Shown here piece by piece: positions 44,043 through 53,416 of a stretch of 64,000 nt of DNA. This DNA comes from CALANV01 sp036381615 (lineage in GTDB: Bacteria > Pseudomonadota > Alphaproteobacteria > CACIAM-22H2): contig DASVCL010000012.1 of the NCBI GenBank assembly GCA_036381615.1, positions 1-64,000 of the forward strand. Reading direction: 5' to 3'. Both the position numbers and the translations under genes were made by a program. Positions within the stretch are counted from its first letter, which is position 1. The number at the start of each line of letters is the position of its first letter. Under the pieces are notes generated by a model. It was not told the DNA's origin, searched no databases, and worked only from the letters and a program-made list of their open reading frames with translations.

Positions 44043-44504
44043 CTACCCTTTCTCCCATCGCCCCTGGTCGTTCTGCTTCCAATAGGTGAGCTTATGCCCG
44101 GCCGCCCGGTAGGCCTTCCAACGGTCACGTGCAGCGGCGACGGTCGCCTCACTGCCGTCGTCGAAGATCTCGATCACCGACCGCCAGCCGGCCACGTCTG
44201 ACGAGGTCGCACCATCGGTCAGCACGAGCATGGTGGCCCCGTTCGGGTTCTCCTCCTCCGTCGTCAGCCAGATGGGTTGATCCTCGGCAAACCCGTCCTT
44301 GACGGACCCGTGAGGCAGGAACGACCGGTCGTTGTAGGTCCACAACGCGGCATTGAGGGATTCGACGCGTTCCGGCGAGCCGGCAACGACCACGATGCGC
44401 TCGCCGGTCGCGAGCGCCTTCTCGAGAATCTGCGGCAACGCGCGTTCCAGCGTGGTCGTCCGCAGGTGATAGAAGCGAATCTCGGTCAGAACCGCCTCCC
44501 CCAC
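44043..44504 (-). CDS. holC: DNA polymerase III subunit chi
   Basis: This 153-residue clamp-loader accessory protein contacts single-stranded DNA-binding protein. The pattern EIRFYHLRTTTLERALPQIL, then RIVVVAGSPERVESLNAALWTY and FLPHGSVKDGFAEDQPIWLT, is typical of alphaproteobacterial HolC. It follows pepA by 12 bases, as in most alphaproteobacteria. Confidence 0.94.
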   Translation of the reverse strand: MGEAVLTEIRFYHLRTTTLERALPQILEKALATGERIVVVAGSPERVESLNAALWTYNDRSFLPHGSVKDGFAEDQPIWLTTEEENPNGATMLVLTDGATSSDVAGWRSVIEIFDDGSEATVAAARDRWKAYRAAGHKLTYWKQNDQGRWEKG

Positions 44505-44516
44505 CGTTCTCGGCGA

Positions 44517-46025
44517 TCAACCCTCGCGCTGCTCGTAGTAATCGGCGACGAGGCGATCGAGCAGACGTACGCCGAAAGCGGTCGCGCCCCGCGGGACGGT
44601 CGGCGCGTCCTTCTTCGACCAGGCGACACCGGCAATGTCGATATGCGCCCACGGCACGCCGTTGACGAAGCGTTGGATAAACTGCGCCCCGATGATCGAG
44701 CCCGCGGCACGATTCGAACCGATGTTCTTCACGTCGGCGGTGTCGGAGTCGATGTCCTTGTCGTAGGAGTCCCCGAGCGGCAGGCGCCACAGGGCCTCGC
44801 CGACAGACTTTCCGGCGTTCAGGAGACGTGCCGCGAGTTCATCGTTGTTCGAGAACAGTCCGGCGTATTCGTGGCCAAGCGCGACGATGATCGCGCCCGT
44901 AAGCGTCGCCAGATCGATCATCGCCTGCGGCTTGAACCGGTCCTGGGCGTACCAGCAGACATCGGCCAGCACGAGTCGCCCTTCCGCGTCGGTGTTCAGA
45001 ACCTCGATCGTGCGCCCGGACATCGAACGTACGATATCGGAGGGACGCTGAGCCGTGCCGCTCGGCATGTTCTCGACGAGGCCGATAAGCCCCACCGCAT
45101 TGACGCGCGCCCGGCGCGCAGCGAGCGCCTCCATGACACCGACGACCGCTGCCGCGCCGGCCATATCCCACTTCATGTCCTCCATGCCGGCAGACGGCTT
45201 GATCGAGATGCCGCCCGTATCGAACGTGACGCCCTTGCCGACGAAGGCAATCGGCCGTTTGTCCTTGGCGCGCGGCGCTCCGTCCCAACGCATCACCACC
45301 ACGCGCGGCGGGCGCGCACTGCCCTGCGCCACGCCCAGGAGCGCGCCCATGCCCAGCTTCCCGAGCTGCTTCTCGTCCAGGACTTCGACCTTCACCCCGA
45401 AGGCCGACAGACGCTTGCAGCGCTCCGCCATCGACTCGGGATAGATCACGTTCGGCGGCTCCGACACGAGATCGCGCGTCGTATAGATGGCATCGGCGAC
45501 ACGGTCGAACGGCGCGAAAGCCTTGCGCGCAGCCGCGACGTCGGTAACCAGCAGATTGAAAGCCTTGAGCGAGGGCTTCTGCTCTTCCTTCTCCCGCGTG
45601 CGATACTTGTCAAAACGATATGCCCGCAGCCGCGCGCCATAGGCGACATTGGCCGCCATGTCCGGGGCCTGGAGTGAAACGCCGGTCAGATTCTCGACCG
45701 GGAACGTCGCCGTGCTCTCTCCGACCCGGTTCAGAAACGCAACGATGTTCCCCCCCAGATTCTGGAGCTGCAGCGCGTCGATCTTCTCGGCCTTGCCGAG
45801 CCCAACCAACAATACCCGCGCGACCGGCAGCCCCTTCGGCGCAATGATTTCCAGGACATCGTCCTTGCGCCCCTTGAAGCGGCTCGATCCCATGGCCCGA
45901 GTGACGAGCCCCCCCGTCTTCTTGTCGAGCGCCGCAGCCGCCGGCGTAAGCTTGCGGTCGTCTAGAATGCCGACGATATAGGTCCCGGCGTTCGGTTGTT
46001 CCGGCTTCGTAAAGGCGATCTTCAT
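44517..46025 (-). CDS. pepA: Leucyl aminopeptidase
   Basis: This 502-residue M17 metallopeptidase removes N-terminal residues from peptides in the cytoplasm and in some bacteria also binds DNA. The C-terminal catalytic domain shows GKGVTFDTGGISIKPSAGM (metal ligands), KWDMAGAAAVVG and the family signature NTDAEGRLVLAD. The N-terminal domain is complete. It is divergent from lptF and heads an operon with holC. Confidence 0.96.
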   Translation of the reverse strand: MKIAFTKPEQPNAGTYIVGILDDRKLTPAAAALDKKTGGLVTRAMGSSRFKGRKDDVLEIIAPKGLPVARVLLVGLGKAEKIDALQLQNLGGNIVAFLNRVGESTATFPVENLTGVSLQAPDMAANVAYGARLRAYRFDKYRTREKEEQKPSLKAFNLLVTDVAAARKAFAPFDRVADAIYTTRDLVSEPPNVIYPESMAERCKRLSAFGVKVEVLDEKQLGKLGMGALLGVAQGSARPPRVVVMRWDGAPRAKDKRPIAFVGKGVTFDTGGISIKPSAGMEDMKWDMAGAAAVVGVMEALAARRARVNAVGLIGLVENMPSGTAQRPSDIVRSMSGRTIEVLNTDAEGRLVLADVCWYAQDRFKPQAMIDLATLTGAIIVALGHEYAGLFSNNDELAARLLNAGKSVGEALWRLPLGDSYDKDIDSDTADVKNIGSNRAAGSIIGAQFIQRFVNGVPWAHIDIAGVAWSKKDAPTVPRGATAFGVRLLDRLVADYYEQREG

Positions 46026-46292
46026 GGGAGGTTGTCTCGCACCCTGTATCCTTGGTCGGTCAGGCAGCCGTGTAGCTCAGCTGCGAGCGGACGGAACTGT
46101 AGCCAACTCGGGCCCAAAATGAAGCGAATACTGACATCCGTGCATGGTTTGTTCACTTGGCCGATATGGGTCGGGACACACTGGCGCGTGGCCGCCGCGC
46201 CACGACCGGAAGCGCGGCCATGGTGCCGGACACGTCAGGGCCGTTACCCTTTTTCCTCCCTTTTCCCAGGGTATTTAGCCTAATTTTGGCCG

Positions 46293-47414
46293 ATGCGAAT
46301 CATTGACCGCTACATGCTACGCCAGGTCGGCGGCGTGACGGTACTCGTCACGCTTACGCTCGCTGTGGCGGTTTGGTTGACCCAGTCGCTGCGTTTCGTC
46401 GAACTCATCGTCAATCGCGGTCTGTCGCTGGACTCGTACCTGTATCTCACGCTGCTGCTTCTGCCGCGGTTCTTCTATCTGATCCTGCCGATCGCGGTGT
46501 TCACGGCCGTGCTGTTCACGTACAACAAGCTCATCGCCGATGGTGAGCTCGTCGTGTTACGCTCGGCAGGGCTCGCACCGCTCCAGCTGGCGCGACCTGC
46601 GCTGGTGCTGGCCGTCATCGTCGTCGCGATCGAGTATTCGCTGTCGCTCTATTTCCTGCCGCTGTCCTATCGCGAGTTCAAGGATATGGAGTTCGACGCA
46701 CGCAGCGACTACTCCGCGCTGCTGCTGCGCGAAGGTTCGTTCAACGATATCGGTGAAGGTATCACCGTCTACGTCCGCTCCCGCGAAGCGGACGGTGAGC
46801 TGCGCGGAATTCTGCTGCACGATACACGCGAGCGAGACGGCGTGATCACCCTGATGGCCGAGCGCGGCAGACTCGCCATAACCGACGAGGGTCCGCGCGT
46901 GATCCTCGTCAACGGCAACCGTCAACAGGTCGATCGCGAGAACGGCAAGCTGTCGATACTTTATTTCGAACGTTACAGCGTGGATCTGGGCGGTATGACG
47001 CGAAAGCAGACGCAGCGCTGGCGCGATCCGAGCGAGCGCTATCTGCACGAACTGTTCCTGCCGCCGGAGGAGCAGCCCGCCGACCGGATGGCGGTCAATC
47101 GCCTCCATGCCGAAGGGCACAGCCGCCTGACGACGCCGCTGCTCGCCTTTGCCTTCACGCTGCTCAGCCTTGCGGCACTGCTCTCCGGCGAGTTCAACCG
47201 GCGCGGCCAGTCACGCCGCGTGCTCGTGGCCATCGCTATTGCCGCCGTCCTTCAGGCGGCGACGATCGCGCTGACCAACCTCATCGTGCGATGGCCGGTC
47301 CTCACGCCGCTCGCGTACATCAATATCGCGGCGATCGCCGGCATCAGCTTATGGTGGATGATGCGCACGGGCACGCCTGCCCGCCGAGAGCCCTTGCCGA
47401 GCGCCGCCAGATAG
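46293..47414 (+). CDS. lptF: LPS export ABC permease LptF
   Basis: This 373-residue inner-membrane protein, with LptG and LptB, extracts LPS and feeds it into the LptC-A-D bridge. It starts RIIDRYMLRQVGGVTVLV and has three helices on either side of a periplasmic beta-jellyroll, the LptF/G layout. A coupling region (VVLRSAGLAPLQLARPAL) that contacts LptB follows TM3. It lies eight bases before lptG. Confidence 0.95.
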   Translation: MRIIDRYMLRQVGGVTVLVTLTLAVAVWLTQSLRFVELIVNRGLSLDSYLYLTLLLLPRFFYLILPIAVFTAVLFTYNKLIADGELVVLRSAGLAPLQLARPALVLAVIVVAIEYSLSLYFLPLSYREFKDMEFDARSDYSALLLREGSFNDIGEGITVYVRSREADGELRGILLHDTRERDGVITLMAERGRLAITDEGPRVILVNGNRQQVDRENGKLSILYFERYSVDLGGMTRKQTQRWRDPSERYLHELFLPPEEQPADRMAVNRLHAEGHSRLTTPLLAFAFTLLSLAALLSGEFNRRGQSRRVLVAIAIAAVLQAATIALTNLIVRWPVLTPLAYINIAAIAGISLWWMMRTGTPARREPLPSAAR

Positions 47415-47422
47415 ATCCGAAG

Positions 47423-48517
47423 ATGCGACTTTCCTTCACGCTATCGGCCTATATCGGACGCCTGTTCGTATTCCGATTCGGGGCGGTGCTGCTCGCACTG
47501 ACGGCGATTGCGTTCCTCCTCGACCTGATCGAACTCCTGCGCCGTGCCTCGACCCACCCCGACGTGACGGTCGGCACGGTCGTTCAGCTGTCCTTGCTGA
47601 AGCTGCCGTATCTGATCCAGGAGATGATCCCATTCGTCGTACTATTTGCGACGATGCTGACGCTCTGGCGCCTCAGCCGTAGCTCCGAGCTCGCGGTGAT
47701 CAGGGCTGCCGGAATATCCGTATGGCAATTTCTGCTGCCGGCGCTTGTGATCGTGCTTGCGATCGGCGCCCTCAGGCTGGCGGTGCTCAACCCGGTCGGC
47801 GCGGTGCTCTACTCGACGTTCGAACAGGCCGAGGCGAAGCTCCTGCGCGGCCGCACGAGTCTGCTTGCGGTATCGCAATCCGGGTTCTGGCTGCGTCAGA
47901 CCGACGGACAGGGCAATGCCGTGATTCACGCCTTGCGGGTCGCCTCGCAGCATATGGAACTCTACGACGTCATCATCTTCAATTTCGAGGGCGCTGACCG
48001 GTTCGTCAGCCGCATCGACGCGGCATCGGCGCGCCTCGAACCCGGCGCCTGGGTCCTGCGCGATGCGTGGATCTCGGTCCCCGAACAGCCGCCGCGGTTC
48101 GAGAAGGTCTACCGATTGCCGACGGAAATGACGATCGAACGAATCCGGGAAAGCTTCGCCTCTCCCGAGACGATCTCCTTTTGGGAGCTTCCAGAATTCA
48201 TCCGTCTCCTCGAAAACGCCGGTTTTTCGGCCGTACAGCACCGGCTGCATTGGCATCGCCTGCTGTCCGGGCCGCTGCTGCTCGCGGCCATGGTGCTGCT
48301 GGCGGCCACGTTCTCACTCCGTCCGCCGCGGCGCGGCGGTGCCGCCCTGCTGGTCGTCGCCGGCATCCTCGCCGGGTTCATGCTGTATTTCCTGAGCAAT
48401 CTGGTGGCGGCGCTCGGTCAAGGCGCCCGTATCCCGGTTGTGCTCGCAGCCTGGACCCCGGCGGGGGTCAGCACGCTCCTGGCCGTGAGCCTGCTGCTCC
48501 ACCTCGAGGACGGGTGA
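47423..48517 (+). CDS. lptG: LPS export ABC permease LptG
   Basis: This 364-residue partner of LptF starts MRLSFTLSAYIGRLFVFRFG. It has the same six-helix plus jellyroll design and a coupling helix with SSELAVIRAAGISVWQFLLPAL. The ATG at 47423 gives the family N-terminus; the frame upstream lies inside lptF and is not coding. In most relatives lptD comes next, but here surA follows after 89 bases. Confidence 0.94.
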   Translation: MRLSFTLSAYIGRLFVFRFGAVLLALTAIAFLLDLIELLRRASTHPDVTVGTVVQLSLLKLPYLIQEMIPFVVLFATMLTLWRLSRSSELAVIRAAGISVWQFLLPALVIVLAIGALRLAVLNPVGAVLYSTFEQAEAKLLRGRTSLLAVSQSGFWLRQTDGQGNAVIHALRVASQHMELYDVIIFNFEGADRFVSRIDAASARLEPGAWVLRDAWISVPEQPPRFEKVYRLPTEMTIERIRESFASPETISFWELPEFIRLLENAGFSAVQHRLHWHRLLSGPLLLAAMVLLAATFSLRPPRRGGAALLVVAGILAGFMLYFLSNLVAALGQGARIPVVLAAWTPAGVSTLLAVSLLLHLEDG

Positions 48518-48606
48518 CCCAAGCCCGCCGGACCGTTCATTGCAGCCCCCGGTGGCCGGGCGTATATATCCCACCAATCTTTCTTCCGGAAAACAGCCAC
48601 GCCGCC

Positions 48607-49887
48607 ATGCGCCGATTCGTGTTTCGATTGAGTCTCGCCGCCCTGCTGCTGCCGGCCGGCATCGGCCTTCCCGGTGCGCTACCTGCCTGGGCCCAGGAGG
48701 TCCAGCGCATCGCCGCCGTGGTTAACGACGAGGCGATCTCGCTCTACGATCTGGCAACGCGGACGCGCCTCGCAATCGTTTCGTCGGGACTTCCGGACAC
48801 GCCCGACGTTCGCCGCCGGATCCAGCCGCAGGTCATGCGCGCGCTGATCGATGAAAAGATCCAGGCGCAAGAGGCGATCCGGCAAAACATCACCGTCAGC
48901 GACGCCGAACTCGCCGACGCCATCGCACACATCGAGCAAAGAAACAGGATGCCGCGCGGCGGGCTCGAAACGTTCATCCAGCAGAACGGGCTCGACCGCA
49001 ACAGCGTGATGACGCAGATCCGCAACGGTCTCCTGTGGCAGAAGCTGGTTACGCGCCGTCTGCGTGCCAATGCACAAGTCAGCGAAGAAGAGATCGACGA
49101 ACAGCTCGCGCGGCTGCGCGAAGCGCAAGGGCGCACGGAATACCAGCTATCGGAAATCTTCCTTGCAGTGGACTCCCCCGAGAACGAGGAGGAAATCCGG
49201 CAGGCGGCTGTCGGCCTCGCCGAACAGATCCGTCATGGCGCGCCCATATCCGAGATCGCCCGGCAATTTTCGCAGAGCGCATCGGCGGCCACCGGCGGCG
49301 ACATCGGCTGGATCCAGAAGGGAACGCTGGAGCCGAATGTCGAGGCCATCATCGACAGCACGCCGATTGGACAGGTCACCGACCCCATACGGTCGGTCGG
49401 CGGTTATTACATCTACGGCGTCCGCCAGAAACGGATGGTGGCTGCCGCCTCGCCAAACGATGCGCACGTAACCCTGAGCCAGCTCCTGATCCCGGTCGAC
49501 GGCGGCACCAATGCAACCGGCCGCCTGGGCCAGAAGGAGCTTGCCGAAACCGTACGCGACAGCGTCTCGGGTTGCGCCGATTTCGGCCGCGTCGCGAAAG
49601 AGCTGGGCGCGCCGCCGCCGCCCGATCCGCAGCGGCTGCGCGTCGGCGATCTTGCGCCCCGTATCCGCGAGATCGTGACCAATCTGAAGGTCGGCGAGGT
49701 CAGCGAGCCGATCGAGGTGGACCAAGGCGTGCTGGTGTTGATGGTCTGTCAGCGTGAAGAAGCGCAGGGGAACATGCCGACCCGCGACGAAATCGCCGAA
49801 GGCCTAGTGCGGCAACGTCTGGATCTGCTCGCGCGCCGGTACCTGCGCGACCTCAGGCGCGCAGCCTTCATCGATGTCCGTGTCTGA
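48607..49887 (+). CDS. surA: Periplasmic chaperone and peptidyl-prolyl isomerase SurA
   Basis: This 426-residue protein has a signal peptide (ends AWAQ) and a SurA N-domain (VQRIAAVVNDEAISLYDLATR). A PPIC parvulin domain follows (YQLSEIFLAVDSPENEEEI through GGDIGWIQKGTL), then a second more divergent parvulin-like domain (VTLSQLLIPV to the C-terminus). It helps outer-membrane proteins, including LptD, to fold. Its last 14 bases overlap pdxA. Confidence 0.94.
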   Translation: MRRFVFRLSLAALLLPAGIGLPGALPAWAQEVQRIAAVVNDEAISLYDLATRTRLAIVSSGLPDTPDVRRRIQPQVMRALIDEKIQAQEAIRQNITVSDAELADAIAHIEQRNRMPRGGLETFIQQNGLDRNSVMTQIRNGLLWQKLVTRRLRANAQVSEEEIDEQLARLREAQGRTEYQLSEIFLAVDSPENEEEIRQAAVGLAEQIRHGAPISEIARQFSQSASAATGGDIGWIQKGTLEPNVEAIIDSTPIGQVTDPIRSVGGYYIYGVRQKRMVAAASPNDAHVTLSQLLIPVDGGTNATGRLGQKELAETVRDSVSGCADFGRVAKELGAPPPPDPQRLRVGDLAPRIREIVTNLKVGEVSEPIEVDQGVLVLMVCQREEAQGNMPTRDEIAEGLVRQRLDLLARRYLRDLRRAAFIDVRV

Positions 49888-50926
49888 TCCGGCAAAGCGC
49901 CCGAGCCGGCATGCGCCCATCGCCCTTACGATGGGCGAACCCGCCGGGATCGGCGGCGAGATCACGCTGAAGGCCTGGTGCCGTCGTCACCAGGAGAACC
50001 TCCCCTCCTTCTTCATCCTCGATGATCCGTCGCGGCTTGCAGCACTTGCGCGCGCCATCGGCTTGGACATAGCCGTCGCCGCGATCGAGCAGCCGGAAGA
50101 AGCCTTGGCTCTTTTTCCAAAGGCGCTGCCTGTCCTTGGCGTGCCGGTGCCGCGGCCGCCCGTGCCGGGCCGCCCGGACCCCGCCAATGGACGCGCCGTG
50201 ATGGAGGCGATCGACAAGGCGGTGGCCTTGACGCGCGCCGGACGCGCCGCTGCGATCGTGACCAACCCAATTCACAAGAAGACGTTGTACGACGCCGGTT
50301 TCCACCATCCGGGCCACACCGAGTATCTTGGAGCGCTGGCCGGCGGCGATGCCGAGCCGGTGATGATGCTGGTCGGGGGTGGCCTGCGGGTGGTTCCGGT
50401 CACCATCCACCTTCCCCTCAAGGAGGCCATCGGATCGCTGTCCCGTCAGGCAATCGTGACGCAGGCCAAGATCGTCGCCCGTAGCCTGCAAATGGACTTC
50501 GGCATCGCACGCCCTCGCCTCGGCATCGCCGGACTGAACCCGCATGCCGGCGAGGACGGCGCCCTCGGTCGCGAAGAGATCGAGATCATCGCACCTGCCG
50601 TTTCGGATCTGCGGAACGCCGGAATCGACGCGATCGGACCGCTGTCGCCCGACACGATGTTCCATGACGCCGCACGAACCCGCTACGACGCGGCGATCTG
50701 CATGTATCATGACCAGGCGCTGATCCCGCTGAAGACGTTGGCGTTCGATACCGGCGTCAACGTGACGCTCGGGCTGCCTTTCGTCCGCACCTCGCCGGAT
50801 CACGGCACGGCGTTCAACATCGCCGGCACCGGCACCGCGAACCCGAACAGCCTGATCGCCGCGCTTGCCCTGGCCGATGCCATGGCAAATCAGCGTGCGC
50901 GCCATCTTGAACAGGACGTCGCCTGA
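49874..50926 (+). CDS. pdxA: 4-hydroxythreonine-4-phosphate dehydrogenase
   Basis: This 350-residue enzyme oxidises 4-phosphohydroxy-L-threonine in vitamin B6 synthesis. It starts with IALTMGEPAGIGGEI; the metal-binding histidines are in NPIHKKTLYDAGFHHPGHTEYL and MYHDQALIPLK. The ATG at 49874 lies inside the end of surA. The stop overlaps the likely start of rsmA, so the three genes are co-translated. Confidence 0.96.
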   Translation: MSVSDPAKRPSRHAPIALTMGEPAGIGGEITLKAWCRRHQENLPSFFILDDPSRLAALARAIGLDIAVAAIEQPEEALALFPKALPVLGVPVPRPPVPGRPDPANGRAVMEAIDKAVALTRAGRAAAIVTNPIHKKTLYDAGFHHPGHTEYLGALAGGDAEPVMMLVGGGLRVVPVTIHLPLKEAIGSLSRQAIVTQAKIVARSLQMDFGIARPRLGIAGLNPHAGEDGALGREEIEIIAPAVSDLRNAGIDAIGPLSPDTMFHDAARTRYDAAICMYHDQALIPLKTLAFDTGVNVTLGLPFVRTSPDHGTAFNIAGTGTANPNSLIAALALADAMANQRARHLEQDVA

Positions 50927-51783
50927 CCGACCCGGCCGAAATACCGCTGCCGCCCCTGCGGGAAGTGATCCGGCGCCACGATCTGGCGGCCCGCCGGTCG
51001 CTTGGCCAGCATTTCCTTCTGGATCTCAACCTGACCGGCCGGATCGCACGCGCCGCGGGCGACCTTACGACCGGTACGACGATCGAAATCGGCCCGGGTC
51101 CCGGTGGCCTGACGCGCGCTCTGCTCGCAGCCGGCGCCGCGCGCGTCATCGCCATCGAACGCGACGCCCGCTGCGTCGCGGCGCTTAGCGATCTGGTCGC
51201 CGCCTATCCCGGCCGGCTCGAGATCGTCGAGGCCGATGCGCTCGAGACCGACGTTCACATGCTGGGCGACCCACCCCGCCGTATCGTCGCCAATCTGCCC
51301 TACAACATCGGCACTGCCCTGCTGATGCAATGGCTGTCGCACGTCGAGGCGTTTACGCGCATGACGTTGATGTTCCAGAAAGAGGTCGCGAATCGGCTGA
51401 CCGCCGCGCCCGGCGAGCCGGCTTACGGTCGGCTCGCCGTCGCCGCACAATGGCGCTGTGCCGTGCGACGCCTGTTCGACATCGCACCCAGCGCCTTCAC
51501 GCCGCCACCGAAGGTGGTGTCGACCGTCGTCGAGCTCACACCCCGCCCGGAGCCGCTTGCGCCCGCGGATCCTGACGCCCTCGAACGCGTCACAGCCGCG
51601 GCTTTCGGGCAGCGGCGCAAGATGCTCCGAACCAGCCTCAAGTCGCTCGGGGTGGATCCGATGCCGCTCCTCGCCGCTGCCGGTGTCGATCCAACGCAGC
51701 GGGCGGAGGAACTGACCATCGAAGCGTTCTGCCGACTGGCTTCCGCCTATAGAGGGGCGCGAACCGGTTCCGGCCGGAGTTGA
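50923..51783 (+). CDS. rsmA: 16S rRNA dimethyladenosine transferase, probable CTG start
   Basis: This 286-residue enzyme dimethylates two adjacent adenines near the 3' end of 16S rRNA. Motifs are SLGQHFLLDLNLTGRIARAAG, IEIGPGPGGLTRALL (SAM site) and NLPYNIGTALLMQW (catalytic). The first canonical start, GTG 50965, would remove the conserved PLREVIRRH segment. CTG 50923 gives (M)TDPAEIPLPPLREVIRRH, the usual N-terminus, and overlaps the pdxA stop as CTGA, with CAGGAC upstream. The gene ends directly against the end of gmk. Confidence 0.95.
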   Translation: MTDPAEIPLPPLREVIRRHDLAARRSLGQHFLLDLNLTGRIARAAGDLTTGTTIEIGPGPGGLTRALLAAGAARVIAIERDARCVAALSDLVAAYPGRLEIVEADALETDVHMLGDPPRRIVANLPYNIGTALLMQWLSHVEAFTRMTLMFQKEVANRLTAAPGEPAYGRLAVAAQWRCAVRRLFDIAPSAFTPPPKVVSTVVELTPRPEPLAPADPDALERVTAAAFGQRRKMLRTSLKSLGVDPMPLLAAAGVDPTQRAEELTIEAFCRLASAYRGARTGSGRS

Positions 51784-52419
51784 TCAGCGGCCTTCCCGCA
51801 GGCGCTTCACGAACTCCGACAAGCCGATCTGTCGGTCCCGACGGGCCCTTTCCGCGGTAAGGATCGCCTGCACGCGCGCGACGCTTTCTTCGATATCATG
51901 ATTGACGATGATGTAGTCGTATTCCGCCCAGTGACTCATCTCGTCGGCAGCCTTGGCCATGCGTTCGGCGACGACCTTTGCCGAGTCCTGCGCCCGGGCC
52001 TTGAGTCGGCGCTCCAGCTCCATGGTCGACGGCGGGAGAATGAAGACGCTGACGAGATCAGCGCGTGCCGTATCCTTGAGCTGCTGCGTTCCCTGCCAGT
52101 CGATATCGAAGAGAACGTCCCGGCCGTCCTTGAGCGCTGCCTCGACCGGCGCCTTGGGCGTCCCGTAGTAGTTCCCGAATACCTTGGCGTATTCCAGCAG
52201 CTCGCCGCGGTTGACCATCAGGTTGAATTCGGTGAGATCGAGAAAGTGATAATCGACGCCCGGCACCTCGCCGGGTCGCCTGTCGCGCGTCGTAACGGAG
52301 ATCGACATCGACAAATTCGGATCCCGCTTCAGCAGCGCACGTGAAATAGTCGTCTTCCCTGCCCCCGACGGCGACGACAGGACGAGCATCAAACCGCGGC
52401 GCGTAATTTCCTGGTCCAT
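51784..52419 (-). CDS. gmk: Guanylate kinase
   Basis: This 211-residue enzyme phosphorylates GMP to GDP. The P-loop is SSPSGAGKTTI and the GMP-binding region shows SMSISVTTRDRRPGEVPGVDYHFL, then DVLFDIDWQGTQQL. It starts six bases after yicC on the same strand. The stops of gmk and rsmA abut with no room for a terminator. Confidence 0.97.
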   Translation of the reverse strand: MDQEITRRGLMLVLSSPSGAGKTTISRALLKRDPNLSMSISVTTRDRRPGEVPGVDYHFLDLTEFNLMVNRGELLEYAKVFGNYYGTPKAPVEAALKDGRDVLFDIDWQGTQQLKDTARADLVSVFILPPSTMELERRLKARAQDSAKVVAERMAKAADEMSHWAEYDYIIVNHDIEESVARVQAILTAERARRDRQIGLSEFVKRLREGR

Positions 52420-52425
52420 TGAACT

Positions 52426-53316
52426 TCACTCGATATTGGCGGATTGCTCGCGCAGACGGTCGATGGCGGCCTTCAGTGCAAGCCCCATGCGCGTGAGCTC
52501 AATATCTGCGGATTTTGAGCAAAGAGTGTTGGCCTCGCGGTTCAACTCCTGGGCCAGAAACTCCAGGCGCCGGCCGACCGCAGCCGGCTCCGACAATAAC
52601 TCACGTGCGGCGGCAATATGGGCGCCAAGGCGATCAAGCTCCTCGCGCACATCGGCCCGCGTTGCCAGCAGCGCGACCTCCTGCGCGAGACGCTCGGGCG
52701 GGATCGGCGGCTGGGTCCCGAGCAGCTCCGCGAGCTGTGCCTCGAGCCGCGCCCGGATGGCCGCGGGCTGTGCCGCCGCATGTTCTGCGGCACGGCGGGT
52801 CAGCATCTCGATCTCGTCGAGATGCATGGTCAGAGCTGCTGCGATCGTCCGCCCTTCGGACTCGCGCGCTGACTGAAGCTGCGTCAACGACTCATCGAGT
52901 GTCGCCAGGATGGCCGCATCCCGGGCCGCACGCGCCTCTTCAGGTTCGACTTCGCGCTCGTCGATCTCGATGACCCCGCGCAGCGCGAGCAAACCGTCAA
53001 GCCGCGGCGGCGCCGCATTCACACGCCCCTCAAGTTCGCGCACAACACCGAGAATCTGTTCCAGCACATCGCGGTTGACGGCGACGCGGCTGGTCCCCGC
53101 CTTGCGTTCGACCGCCAGATTGAGGTTGATCGACCCGCGGCTGAAGCGTTTGGCCGCAGCCGTTCGTGCGGCAACTTCGAGCTGATCAAAACCTGGCGGA
53201 ACGCGACAACGAAGATCAAGACCCCGGCCGTTCACGCTCCGCGCTTCCCATGTCCAGGCATAAAGATCGTCCGAACCCGCAGCCCGCGCGAAGCCCGTCA
53301 TGCTGGAAATAGCCAC
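52426..53316 (-). CDS. yicC: YicC family endoribonuclease
   Basis: This 296-residue protein belongs to the YicC/RmuC-independent ribonuclease family, which cleaves single-stranded RNA and is linked to small-RNA turnover and stationary-phase fitness. The N-terminus SSMTGFARA and the C-terminal EELDRLGAHIAAARELL and FLAQELNREANTLCSK are family hallmarks. A GTG at 53316 behind GGGGGA is the best start; ATG 53301 would cut five residues. It is next to gmk as in most proteobacteria. Confidence 0.9.
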   Translation of the reverse strand: MAISSMTGFARAAGSDDLYAWTWEARSVNGRGLDLRCRVPPGFDQLEVAARTAAAKRFSRGSINLNLAVERKAGTSRVAVNRDVLEQILGVVRELEGRVNAAPPRLDGLLALRGVIEIDEREVEPEEARAARDAAILATLDESLTQLQSARESEGRTIAAALTMHLDEIEMLTRRAAEHAAAQPAAIRARLEAQLAELLGTQPPIPPERLAQEVALLATRADVREELDRLGAHIAAARELLSEPAAVGRRLEFLAQELNREANTLCSKSADIELTRMGLALKAAIDRLREQSANIE

Positions 53317-53416
53317 TGGTCCCCCATACAGTTCGGCCCCTAGATCTGGTAGCCCGCCGAATCGGCTGGGACTATATTCATTTCGCCCTTCACGAACAAC
53401 GACTCCGGCCTGATCC

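Noticed and set aside
46071..46130. tRNA-like GTAGCTCAG upstream of pepA
   Set aside because: The D-loop-like string is not followed by an anticodon stem, a GTTCGA loop or matching acceptor arms.
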